Shown here in pieces: positions 44,275 to 52,457 of a stretch of 64,000 bases of DNA. The stretch is from Roseivirga sp. (GTDB taxonomy: Bacteria > Bacteroidota > Bacteroidia > Cytophagales > Cyclobacteriaceae): NCBI GenBank assembly GCA_029262895.1, contig JAJCYM010000075.1:24344-88343 (forward strand), in the 5' to 3' direction. A model generated the notes under the pieces. It was given only the letters and a program-made list of their open reading frames with translations, was not told the origin of the DNA and ran no database searches. Each line of letters starts with the position of its first letter. Within the stretch, counting starts at the first letter, position 1. The position numbers were made by a program, and so were the translations under genes.

Positions 44275-45096
44275 ATGAAGTCTCTTATACAACCTGGCCA
44301 GACATTTCCTGATTTCGAGCTGCCGGATCAAAACGGAAAACTTGGGAAGTTGTCTTCATTTACTCGGCAGAGTGAGGCAGACAAACGCTATGGGTTTAAG
44401 GATGGATATCCACTCATCGTTATTTTCTCCCGTGGATTCTTTTGTCCACGAGATCAACAACAGTTTCGAAGTTTGGTGGCATTTCAGGATGAACTAAAGG
44501 TTAATTTCTGCAGTCTGGTTTCAGTTAGCGCAGATGATCCGATGACCTCTTCTGCGTTTCGGGCTGGACTAGGTGCAAAATGGACTTTCTTCTCTGATAT
44601 CGAGCGAAAAGTGATCAAAGAGCTTAATATCCTGGATGAAACTGAAGGAGAATATGCTTACCGATCTCTTCCTTATACCTTCATTCTCAAACCAAACCTC
44701 GAAATACACAAAGTATATAATGGATGGTATTTTGTAGGAAGACCCACCATCGAAGAACTAAGGCAAGACCTTCGTGATGTAATGCAAGAAATGGATTACT
44801 ACTCCTATGAAGCTTTCAAAACGGATCATGTCAAGAAAATAAGAATTCCACAACAAACATGGTTAAAGGATGCTAATCGCCTCAGTCTACCAGCATTTGA
44901 CGGGGTCGTCTCCTCATTTGACATTCGAACTGGGAATGGATACATCAAATCCAACAAAGTTGCAGAACCAGTCTTCTTCAACTTTACTGCCATTCCGGGT
45001 GAAGGTTATCGTACACTAAGGGAAGGAGCTTTGGTCACATTTGAATTAGTAGAAACACACACTGGCCTCTCCGCCACAAACGTCAACAAAAGGTAG
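44275..45096 (+). CDS. Peroxiredoxin (AhpC/TSA-like) fused to a cold-shock domain
   Basis: 273 residues. Residues ~1-170 are a redoxin fold: 'GQTFPDFELPDQNGKLGKLSSF', 'YPLIVIFSRGFFCPRDQQQF' with candidate peroxidatic Cys57, 'SLPYTFILKPNLEI'. Residues ~208-271 are a cold-shock domain: 'FDGVVSSFDIRTGNGYIKSNK' (RNP1-like GNGYI), 'PVFFNFTAI' (RNP2-like VFFNF) and 'YRTLREGALVTFELVETHTGLSATNV'. A resolving Cys is not obvious (Cys79 is the only other nearby Cys). A chain combining peroxide sensing or reduction with single-strand nucleic-acid binding is unusual and suggests redox control of RNA. No signal peptide; cytoplasmic. Confidence 0.85.
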   Translation: MKSLIQPGQTFPDFELPDQNGKLGKLSSFTRQSEADKRYGFKDGYPLIVIFSRGFFCPRDQQQFRSLVAFQDELKVNFCSLVSVSADDPMTSSAFRAGLGAKWTFFSDIERKVIKELNILDETEGEYAYRSLPYTFILKPNLEIHKVYNGWYFVGRPTIEELRQDLRDVMQEMDYYSYEAFKTDHVKKIRIPQQTWLKDANRLSLPAFDGVVSSFDIRTGNGYIKSNKVAEPVFFNFTAIPGEGYRTLREGALVTFELVETHTGLSATNVNKR

Positions 45097-45151
45097 CGTG
45101 AAGAGAGGTGTACACCCCTAAATAGAGTTGACCAGTTTAAAAATCTACATT

Positions 45152-45790
45152 CTATCCTTCCTGCACCCAATTAATTGTTCTGTTATACTCCATAACATCA
45201 GCTGTCCTGCGTGCTAATTCATTGCCTTCCGTCTGTGATAGGAAATAAAATGCCGCATCTATTCCTGCTGATACACCACCAGAACACAAGACTTTATCAT
45301 TACTAACATACCGCGCTCCTCTAGCTATTGACGCTTTGATTTCCAAAGCCAGAAGCCTCTCTTCAAGTTTCTTAATAAAGGCATGGTGAGTAGTAAGCGC
45401 ATGCCCATCTAATTTCTTGTCGAGTGCTACTACTAAAGGAAAGGCTCCAAGACAAATGGATACAATTTGATTTTCGTTTGTGTAATGTGACCTTATCCAA
45501 GTGATCATCGGGTCATCAACACAGATATCTACAATGCCTGGTGAACCTGGAATAACAATTATATCTACCTCCGGAATATCGTCTTCAAAGGTATAATCCG
45601 GGGTAATAGTTATGCAACCTGCCGTTTTAATGGGTTTCTTTGAAGAGGCAATGGTGTGTTGACTAAAGGGCACTTCAGTTGCGCCATTACTATTTTTGGT
45701 TACCAGATTAGCCATGGCAAAAACATCGTGGGGGCCGGTAAAATCCAGTGCTTCTACCCCATCATATATAATGTGAAAAACGTTTTTCAT
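45152..45790 (-). CDS. DJ-1/PfpI family protein (GlxA-type)
   Basis: 212 residues from the ATG at 45790; a TTG eight codons upstream is less likely. 'VFHIIYDGVEALDFTGPHDVFAMANL', 'DIIVIPGSPGIVDICVDDP' and the nucleophile elbow 'IVSICLGAFPLVVAL' (Cys in CLGA) followed by 'DGHALTTHHAFIKKLEE' are typical of the AraC-less GlxA-like branch of DJ-1/PfpI. These proteins can be isonitrile hydratases, glyoxalases or amidase-like enzymes; none can be singled out. It converges on the peroxiredoxin gene and is divergent from the RiPP-type cluster. Confidence 0.88.
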   Translation of the reverse strand: MKNVFHIIYDGVEALDFTGPHDVFAMANLVTKNSNGATEVPFSQHTIASSKKPIKTAGCITITPDYTFEDDIPEVDIIVIPGSPGIVDICVDDPMITWIRSHYTNENQIVSICLGAFPLVVALDKKLDGHALTTHHAFIKKLEERLLALEIKASIARGARYVSNDKVLCSGGVSAGIDAAFYFLSQTEGNELARRTADVMEYNRTINWVQEG

Positions 45791-46043
45791 TGACCCTGAT
45801 TTTGATTTCTTCAAAGCCTAAAGCTTATATTACCTTAGCCCAATAATATAGTAATTTAAATTTTAAATAGACATTATAGAAGACAAATATGACTACAACC
45901 ATCTTCCCACTTTTCAAAAAATATCAAAAGAGTGCTCACGGTATACCAAGACATAAAGTGAGTGCCAAACACCCTCCAAGGTCTTTGTGCAATTTGCTTT
46001 TGTAGATCATTAAGCACAATTTATACTAGCAAACACCAGAATA

Positions 46044-46631
46044 ATGAAGGTCCCAATTGACAAAAAAAGCATCCAATCCTTAATCACCTGGGAGGAACTC
46101 AATGAACGTTTGAACGATGAAATACGATGGGTTACCACAAGTTCTACAGTGCCGTCAATACACCTTATATCTCCAGAAGGCGACAAGGTAGATCCTCAAT
46201 ATTTTTCAAGGGACAACAAACCCCACAAAATGCGAATTCAAGAATTATGGGATCAGGGGTTCACGTTAGTCCTGGGTACGGTAGATAACCTCACTCCCAG
46301 ATTAAGTCAGTTTACAGGATTCATTGAGCATAAATTTCAGAGGGCAGTATTTACCAATCTATATCTCAACTCGGGTAAAACGGATTCCAAATCGTTTCAA
46401 GCACATGTGGACAAAACAGACATACTTATTTGCCAAATAATGGGTCAAACGATTTGGGGAGTGGCTGGGCAGCCTGAACAAAAACTAGACTCTGGTGATT
46501 CCTTATTTATCCAAAAAGGCATTCTGCATGAAGCACGTCCGGTACAAGGTATTCCTAGAATTTCATTAAGTCTGGCCATAACAAATCACAAGCAACCTTT
46601 AGTAGATCGGTTTTCGGTAAAGTTGACCTAA
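46044..46631 (+). CDS. JmjC/cupin-4-type Fe(II)/2-oxoglutarate oxygenase
   Basis: 195 residues, shorter than ROXA/YcfD enzymes but with the JmjC core: the iron ligands H121 and D123 in 'QAHVDKTDILICQIMGQTIWGV' (pattern H-x-D...D-x-x-x-x-Q-h-x-G-x-K/x-x-W) and distal H162 in 'GDSLFIQKGILHEARPV' (pattern GD.hyhP.G..H.a). Cupin-4 oxygenases hydroxylate side chains (Arg, His, Asp/Asn) of proteins and peptides. It lies 166 bp upstream of the repeat precursor and in the same direction, so it is a candidate tailoring enzyme for the repeats. No signal peptide. Confidence 0.8.
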   Translation: MKVPIDKKSIQSLITWEELNERLNDEIRWVTTSSTVPSIHLISPEGDKVDPQYFSRDNKPHKMRIQELWDQGFTLVLGTVDNLTPRLSQFTGFIEHKFQRAVFTNLYLNSGKTDSKSFQAHVDKTDILICQIMGQTIWGVAGQPEQKLDSGDSLFIQKGILHEARPVQGIPRISLSLAITNHKQPLVDRFSVKLT

Positions 46632-46797
46632 CCATTAATTCGGCTCCCTTCCCTATTGGGCGAAAAATTTAAGTCTTAGACTGAGGTTTTAGGAACCATT
46701 CGAATAACTCGTGTTTTTGAAATCTATATTATATGATTAAATTAATTACAATTTATATTATATCGAATAATACATGTCCTACTAAGCAATCTCAATC

Positions 46798-48522
46798 ATG
46801 GTAAAAAAGACAACACAAAAGGAAGTTAAGCCTAGTCAGGTGCAACTTCGTTCGGGGCTTCAAAAGAGGCAATTCGGACTGGATTTAGGAATTTATGACC
46901 CGTCAGACAAAATCGTCTATATACTCAATCCCACTGCCGCTTTGATCCTGGATTACCTATTTTCCGGGAAACCTCACGATGAAATCGTCCTTAACATTCA
47001 ACTCTCCTATGGATATTCAGGAGATAGTGCTAATCTGATTAAGGAGGATCTGTTAAAGACTGTCGTTTTTTTAAACAAACGGAAGTTGTTAGAACCCGCA
47101 AAGAAATCTAACTCCAAGATTCCTAAAGACCTTGCTATTACAGAGTTTCAAATGACCAGTCTGCCTATGGGGTATCTACCTCCAAGAATTGCTGGCTATG
47201 CTACAGAAGATTTGAAAGAGGAATTTGCCAACCCGAAAAGATATTTTCTCGATGTAAGGCAGGCTGCTCCTACCCATGAGAGTGGACCTACTACTACGGC
47301 TTTTGCCGATACATGGAATCCTGATGCCGCGACCGGACCGTTAAGAGGAGCAACTGAACCACTCCAAAGAACAGCATTTGGGGACACTTGGAACCCTGAT
47401 AATATAACTGCTGGCAGATTACAACCAGGACAAGGAGCTATCTTCGGAGACACATGGAATCCTGAACAACCAATAGCGGCAAATAGAGCATGGCCGGGAG
47501 CACAACCCGGGCAGTCAGCTCGATTTTCCGATACCTGGAATCCCGATCATATAACTGCTGGCAGAACACAACCGGGACAGGGAGTTCGTTTTGCAGATAC
47601 CTGGAACCCTACTCCTGTAACCGGAGATAGAGGTTGGCCGGGAGCACATCCGGGTCAAACAGCCCGATTTTCGGATACCTGGAATCCTGATGATATAACT
47701 ACTGCGGGCAGAGTACAACCAGGACAGGGAGTTCGTTTTGCAGATACCTGGAACCCCACTCCAGTAACTGGAGACAGAGGCTGGCCGGGAGCACAACCGG
47801 GTCAAACTGCTCGATTTTCCGATACCTGGAATCCTGATCACATAACTGCGGGCAGAGCACAACCAGGACAAGGCGTTCGCTTTGCAGATACTTGGAACCC
47901 TACTCCTGTAACTGGAAACAGAGGCTGGCCAGGAGCACAACCAGGTCAAACTGCTCGGTTTTCCGATACCTGGAATCCAGATCATATAACTGCGGGCAGA
48001 GCACAACCAGGACAAGGCGTTCGTTTTGCTGATACCTGGAACCCTACACCGGTAACCGGAGACAGAGGCTGGCCAGGAGCACATCCAGGTCAAGTAGCTC
48101 GATTTTCCGACACCTGGAATCCTGATCATATTACTGCTGGGAGAGTACAACCAGGCCAGGGAGTTCGTTTTGCAGATACCTGGAACCCCACTCCGGTAAC
48201 TGGAGATAGAGGATGGCCGGGAGCTCATCCAGGTCAAGTAGCTCGATTTTCCGATACCTGGAATCCAGATCATATAACTGCTGGCAGAGCACATCCAGGG
48301 CAGGGAGCAATGTTTTCTGATACCTGGAATCCAGATAACATAACTGCGGGTAGAATACAACCAGAACAGGGAGTGGCATTTTCAGATACCTGGAATCCAG
48401 AGGCAAGCAAACCGATATCTGCTGCTAAATCCCCGGATGCTAAGAGTGTCCCACAAAAGAAAGTGACCAAGAAAGCACCACCTAAGTCACCAGGACTGGG
48501 GAATAAAGGAAAAGGGAAATAA
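46798..48522 (+). CDS. RiPP-type precursor: PqqD-like recognition domain fused to 16 F-x-D-T-W-N-P repeats
   Basis: 574 residues. Residues ~15-97 resemble a PqqD/RRE winged-helix: 'GLDLGIYDPSDKIVYILNPTAALILDYLFSG' then 'EIVLNIQLSYGYSGD..LIKEDLLKTVVFLNKRKLL'. A ~70-residue linker follows, then 16 copies of F-[A/S/G]-D-T-W-N-P beginning at residues 169, 194, 216, 243, 265, 291, 314, 340, 362, 388, 410, 436, 458, 484, 506 and 528. From residue 243 two unit types alternate: a 22-residue unit with 'DHITAGR.QPGQGVR' and a 26-residue unit with 'TPVTGDRGWPGA.PGQ.AR', giving a 48-residue higher-order repeat. The tail is basic and Lys/Pro-rich. No signal peptide or membrane helix. It precedes two radical SAM genes; the repeats are the likely modification sites. 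Confidence 0.85.
   Translation: MVKKTTQKEVKPSQVQLRSGLQKRQFGLDLGIYDPSDKIVYILNPTAALILDYLFSGKPHDEIVLNIQLSYGYSGDSANLIKEDLLKTVVFLNKRKLLEPAKKSNSKIPKDLAITEFQMTSLPMGYLPPRIAGYATEDLKEEFANPKRYFLDVRQAAPTHESGPTTTAFADTWNPDAATGPLRGATEPLQRTAFGDTWNPDNITAGRLQPGQGAIFGDTWNPEQPIAANRAWPGAQPGQSARFSDTWNPDHITAGRTQPGQGVRFADTWNPTPVTGDRGWPGAHPGQTARFSDTWNPDDITTAGRVQPGQGVRFADTWNPTPVTGDRGWPGAQPGQTARFSDTWNPDHITAGRAQPGQGVRFADTWNPTPVTGNRGWPGAQPGQTARFSDTWNPDHITAGRAQPGQGVRFADTWNPTPVTGDRGWPGAHPGQVARFSDTWNPDHITAGRVQPGQGVRFADTWNPTPVTGDRGWPGAHPGQVARFSDTWNPDHITAGRAHPGQGAMFSDTWNPDNITAGRIQPEQGVAFSDTWNPEASKPISAAKSPDAKSVPQKKVTKKAPPKSPGLGNKGKGK
47302..48399 (+). repeat. Coding tandem repeats of the precursor (16 units, 144-bp higher-order period)
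   Basis: Units of 66 and 78 bp alternate (with a few of 69, 75 and 81 bp), most conserved in 47521-48300. Near-identical copies at the DNA level point to recent unequal recombination, so copy number is expected to vary between strains and short-read assemblies may collapse it. Confidence 0.95.
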
Positions 48523-48556
48523 TTGGTTCTACAGGCAAACGTAAATAATTGTCCTC

Positions 48557-49888
48557 ATGGCGTCTATAAATGATCTAAGAGGCATAGTCCGTGATATTCA
48601 CGAGACTAATGCTCAAAACCCCAGAAACAATGTGGTGACTAATACAGTCCAGCGAGCCATTGACCGCGAAGCAAATGCGTCATTTGGTATTGCAGAGACC
48701 TATTATCATCCGGCAAATGCGCTTTTTACTTCTAGGTCCAAAACCCAGGTGTTGCTTATGAAACCTGTGGGGGATCATTGCAATCTGAAATGCGAGTATT
48801 GCTATGAAATCCAACGATTGACTGGTACGCATGAAAAAGTAATGAGTACCGAACAGATGCGCACCTATGTAAAAAACTTCGTGGGTACTCATTCGGATAT
48901 TTCGGATATCTTCCTACATGGTGGTGAGCCGCTTTTGGCTGGAAAAGCATTCTTTCAGGAGTTTATAGATTGTCTGAAAGAACTTGGTGTTTATGGAAAT
49001 TTAACGCTGGGAGTACAAACAAATGGCACCTTACTGGACCAGGAGTGGATTGACTATTTTCGTGAGCACAATTTCAATATTGGCATAAGCCTGGATGGAG
49101 ATAAGGCCATAAATGATCGATTTCGCGTGGATCATAAGGGCAAAGGGAGTTATGATCGAGTCATGGAAGGGATACGCCTGCTTCAAGACAATAATATCCC
49201 TTTCGGTATTATTTCCGTGGTTTCAACAGAATTTCTCGATACCCCAGGGATAGCTAAAAAAATACTTGATCATCATATTAGCATCGGGGTGCAGTATATT
49301 GATATACATCCTGCCTTTACACCAAAAGACACTTCAGGTTCTTCAGCTGAGTGCAATGTGAGCCGGGATCAGTATACAAGCTTTATGACAGAACTCACGT
49401 ATGCCTGGGCGCAGAGTTCAAACCCGGAATTACGCTTACGCTGCATTGAAGACCTGATCCAGAACCTCACTGATGAAAAGTCCAAATCCTGTTTTGCTGG
49501 TGGTTTTTGTACTAACATCATCGGCATTGATCCATCTGGCGCAGTCTCACCATGCACCAGACCCTTCAACGATATTTTCACATTCGGCAATGCCGGTGAT
49601 ATGACAATTTCTGAGTTGGAAGAGCAGCCATCATTCAAAAAATTCGTGGCTGATGAGGCTTATGGTCAACACATCACCAAAACCTGTGAATGGTCAGTAT
49701 TATGCGGTCAAGGAAACTGTCCACATGAGCGTTTTACCGATGGTAAACAAGACCCGGCTGGAGAGCATATATATTGCTCCTGCCATAGTCAGGAAGATGC
49801 AGACAACGGCTACCCAGGTTTCTACAAGAATTTCTTCAAGGTTCTAGAGGAGTTTCACGAGTGGTTAGCCGAAGAAGTACCGGCATGA
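48557..49888 (+). CDS. Radical SAM/SPASM peptide maturase (cyclophane-forming FxsB-like)
   Basis: 443 residues. The SAM cluster motif is C75-x3-C79-x2-C82 in 'VGDHCNLKCEYCYEIQRL'. Further on are 'DIFLHGGEPLLAGKAFF', 'GVQTNGTLLDQEWIDYF', 'GISLDGDKAINDRFRVDHKGKGSYDRV', text very close in pattern to FxsB-type maturases. The C-terminal SPASM region has Cys312, 318, 333, 377, 383, 388, 407 and 409, enough for two auxiliary 4Fe-4S clusters. Enzymes of this group link an aromatic residue to a residue two positions on. The gene starts 34 bp after the precursor stop, and its stop overlaps the next start (ATGA). Confidence 0.88.
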   Translation: MASINDLRGIVRDIHETNAQNPRNNVVTNTVQRAIDREANASFGIAETYYHPANALFTSRSKTQVLLMKPVGDHCNLKCEYCYEIQRLTGTHEKVMSTEQMRTYVKNFVGTHSDISDIFLHGGEPLLAGKAFFQEFIDCLKELGVYGNLTLGVQTNGTLLDQEWIDYFREHNFNIGISLDGDKAINDRFRVDHKGKGSYDRVMEGIRLLQDNNIPFGIISVVSTEFLDTPGIAKKILDHHISIGVQYIDIHPAFTPKDTSGSSAECNVSRDQYTSFMTELTYAWAQSSNPELRLRCIEDLIQNLTDEKSKSCFAGGFCTNIIGIDPSGAVSPCTRPFNDIFTFGNAGDMTISELEEQPSFKKFVADEAYGQHITKTCEWSVLCGQGNCPHERFTDGKQDPAGEHIYCSCHSQEDADNGYPGFYKNFFKVLEEFHEWLAEEVPA

Positions 49889-51258
49889 ACATAGGCTTTC
49901 ATCACTTACTAATCAACCAAAATGAGTTTGCACACTCCCCTCCTTTGGGAGTGCTGACATTCATGCAGATACTAAAGAACAAGGGGTATGAGTGCACTTT
50001 TGACCAGTTCTTACATGTAAAAGGGATTCCTCTTGACCCGAAAAACCTAGCCGTACAAATACTCAATGTTCCAGGTGTGGCGGCCATCAGCACCATGATC
50101 AATTGCTTACCCCTTCTGATCATGGCACTGCGGATTGTCAAGAAAGAAGACCCCGAAAAGGTAATCATAGTGGGAGGCCCGGGTTTCACAGGGGTGGCTT
50201 ATGAGGCAATCTCCCTATTTCCAGAAATTGATGTGGTGGCACACGGTGAGGGAGAATTGCAAATTGTGCAGTTGGCAGAATGGATTCATGGAAAAAGAGA
50301 ACTTCAAGATATAGTAGGTATTTGCTTTCGAGCAGGCAAGGAAGTTATAAAAACCGAGCAGGCCGAAAGGATTAAAAATCTTGATCAGATACCCTATCTG
50401 GATTTAGAAGCCATCGATTTATCAGACTATGGAGGCTTTCCGGTCATGTCTAGCAGAGGATGCCCCTTCAAATGCTCCTTCTGTGATGTAGCTCCCTCTT
50501 GGGGACGGAAAAACACCAGGCGGTCTGTCGAACATGTACTGGATGAACTCGATTACCTCTATGAAAAAGTGGGTATAGAAGAGGTGGCGTTTGTGGATGA
50601 TCTTTTCATTATCAATAGGAAATGGGTCGAAGAGTTTTGTCGACAGAAGATCGAACGAGGAAACCAAATGCATTGGCGAGCTAACGGCCATGTAAATTTA
50701 GCAACAGAGGAATTGATAGCCCTAATGGCTCAAGCAGGTTGCAAAAGTATGTTCTATGGCGTTGAATCCGGCTCCAACTCAGTGCTTAAGGAAATTGTAA
50801 AGAACTTCACGATTGAAAAAGCAGTTGACGTGCTGCAAATGACGAATAGGTATATGACCGCTAATCTCAACCTTCTTTGGGCCTACCCCTTTGAAGACAC
50901 TGATGACTTGATGGAAACCTTAAAATATCACCAGTTTTTTGAGAAAAAGGGATTGAGGTGTAGTATGGTGATGCTGGCTCCTCTTCAGTCTGCTCCCATG
51001 ACTGAACAGTACCAGGACTTGGTATTGGATTTCACCTACCCAAACATTTTTATTCAGGATTACTATGAGCTCCCAGCGTCTTATGGATCAGAATTCGAAG
51101 AATTACTAAAGAGTAACAACAAGGTCTTTAGTGCATTCTATTCCTTTGATAGTCCACTCTTAAAAGAGCACGTGGCCCTGGTTGAAGAATACCGGCAATA
51201 TTCTCGGGCGTATGACGAAGCATTTTCCACTCCGAGAGAGCTTTGGCAGTCGTTATAA
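49885..51258 (+). CDS. B12-binding-type radical SAM enzyme
   Basis: 457 residues from the ATG at 49885, which overlaps the upstream stop as ATGA and is preferred over a GTG at 49861. The N-terminal ~140 residues form a B12-binding-like Rossmann domain ('GVLTFMQILKNKGYECTFDQF', 'VIIVGGPGFTGVAYEAI', 'VVAHGEGELQIV') and the radical SAM cluster motif is C193-x3-C197-x2-C200 in 'SSRGCPFKCSFCD'. The segment 'EVAFVDDLFIINRKWVEEFC' and 'SGSNSVLKEIVKNF' are typical of the Elp3/MiaB-like core of this class. Known members methylate or rearrange unreactive carbons; here it is inferred to be a second tailoring enzyme on the repeat protein. No export or protease gene follows. Confidence 0.85.
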   Translation: MNIGFHHLLINQNEFAHSPPLGVLTFMQILKNKGYECTFDQFLHVKGIPLDPKNLAVQILNVPGVAAISTMINCLPLLIMALRIVKKEDPEKVIIVGGPGFTGVAYEAISLFPEIDVVAHGEGELQIVQLAEWIHGKRELQDIVGICFRAGKEVIKTEQAERIKNLDQIPYLDLEAIDLSDYGGFPVMSSRGCPFKCSFCDVAPSWGRKNTRRSVEHVLDELDYLYEKVGIEEVAFVDDLFIINRKWVEEFCRQKIERGNQMHWRANGHVNLATEELIALMAQAGCKSMFYGVESGSNSVLKEIVKNFTIEKAVDVLQMTNRYMTANLNLLWAYPFEDTDDLMETLKYHQFFEKKGLRCSMVMLAPLQSAPMTEQYQDLVLDFTYPNIFIQDYYELPASYGSEFEELLKSNNKVFSAFYSFDSPLLKEHVALVEEYRQYSRAYDEAFSTPRELWQSL

Positions 51259-51328
51259 AGTGTTGGATCAAATATGTGCTATGGGGACGAGTTATTCAAC
51301 CAAATCGCTACAACAGAAAATGAAATTG

Positions 51329-51907
51329 CTACTCCTTAGAAATCGAAACCGGAAAACGATTTTCTGAGCCTAATCTCCAGCGTGCTTCGTAGACGTCTTC
51401 ATAGATTATACTGAACTTCCACTCTACGGAATCTAAATAGTTATAAAACAAGTCTACCCCAGCTTGGCCAGTCACGGTGAATATATTTATCTCTTCATTG
51501 GCAGGTATTACATCGCCTTCCATAAATGAAAAAGTCGATACTGAAATTAAAATACTATCCGCCTCATATATCTTATCTCTGATGTGGTTAAAGAAGAGAT
51601 CACTTCTCTGGAATGTAGCATCATGCACTGTAAATTCAACTTCTTTAATAAAGGCTGGCCCTACGCCTTGATTAATGAACGCCATGGAATAACTTCTTTG
51701 AGAATTTAATGTAGGCAATAAACTTAAGTGAGGTAAAACGCTGGCACTTTGCTGCTTCCTTATAAGTTCATTTTCTTCCCGAGCCAAACTTAATTGATAA
51801 AACAGGGCTATTACAGAAATAAGACTAACGAATAACGCAGAGATGCTCATTACCTTTTCCGGAGACCAATTGACTTTGTTTTTTTGGGTGTCTAATTCTT
51901 CTGACAT
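51329..51907 (-). CDS. Hypothetical protein with one transmembrane helix
   Basis: 192 residues. A charged N-terminus ('MSEELDTQKNKVNWSPEKV') precedes a transmembrane helix (~19-41, 'MSISALFVSLISVIALFYQLS') and a soluble ~150-residue domain with beta character ('YSMAFINQGVGPAFIKEVEFTVHDA'). The text 'FINQGVGPAFIKEV' is shared by many single-TM hypothetical proteins with an Ig-like extracytoplasmic or cytoplasmic domain. It converges on the B12 radical SAM gene with 70 bp between. It may share a transcript with the small gene 45 bp upstream. Confidence 0.7.
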   Translation of the reverse strand: MSEELDTQKNKVNWSPEKVMSISALFVSLISVIALFYQLSLAREENELIRKQQSASVLPHLSLLPTLNSQRSYSMAFINQGVGPAFIKEVEFTVHDATFQRSDLFFNHIRDKIYEADSILISVSTFSFMEGDVIPANEEINIFTVTGQAGVDLFYNYLDSVEWKFSIIYEDVYEARWRLGSENRFPVSISKE

Positions 51908-51952
51908 GTTAATGGCTTTGGAGCGATAAATATAAAGAAGAAAGATTAGTGG

Positions 51953-52213
51953 TTATTCATCTTTCTTTTTGAGTTGTCTTTTGCGGTCTTTCAGCAGTTT
52001 AGTTGAATGCATCTCCATCACGAAAATTTTCATCCTCATCACAAAGCCAGCCGAGAAATAGCTTACTATTTTTAAAAAATCTTCCCTGGCACTTTTGAAT
52101 TCCCAGTCTTCAGAGACTTGAAGTAAGATAGTTTGTAAAGTCAAGAGAAAATAAGCCTCCTCATAAATTGATTTTGTTTTTAAATTGGTGCCGTATAATT
52201 TAGTTGCTTTCAC
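51953..52213 (-). CDS. Small hypothetical protein
   Basis: 86 residues from a GTG start at 52213. Mostly helical and charged: 'SIYEEAYFLLTLQTILLQVSEDWEFKSAREDFLKIVSYFSAGFVMRMKIFVM' with a very basic C-terminus 'LLKDRKRQLKKKDE'. No family recognised. Called because of length, composition and position 45 bp upstream of the TM protein on the same strand, but support is limited. Confidence 0.45.
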   Translation of the reverse strand: MKATKLYGTNLKTKSIYEEAYFLLTLQTILLQVSEDWEFKSAREDFLKIVSYFSAGFVMRMKIFVMEMHSTKLLKDRKRQLKKKDE

Positions 52214-52457
52214 AGCATAAGTAAGTAAAGCAATAAACAGTCAATTTGAGAATCACTCCAAAATGTGGAATTGACCTAAAAGAAGATAAAGCGAAGCAAG
52301 CCTTAGGCTTAGCTGGCGATGAAACGGAATTATCGCCTCGTGCATGGATAACATACTTTCGTTGATTTTAAATAGTCAAAGTGTACAATCATGAGAATTG
52401 CCTGAAAGACCTATTGAAGAGCAGCTTTTTCTATAACATTATAAAACAAAAAATAAA

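Noticed and set aside
47515..48360. Long minus-strand open frame (281 codons) opposite the repeats
   Set aside because: It is a by-product of the repetitive plus-strand coding sequence; its translation is low-complexity (Tyr/Ser/Arg/Ile repeats) with no start context, and the plus strand has a full domain structure.
47302..48399. Possible CRISPR array or structural (e.g. silk-like) repeat
   Set aside because: Repeats are in frame and encode conserved F-x-D-T-W-N-P units; no constant-length spacers. A purely structural role is possible but the downstream radical SAM genes argue for modification.
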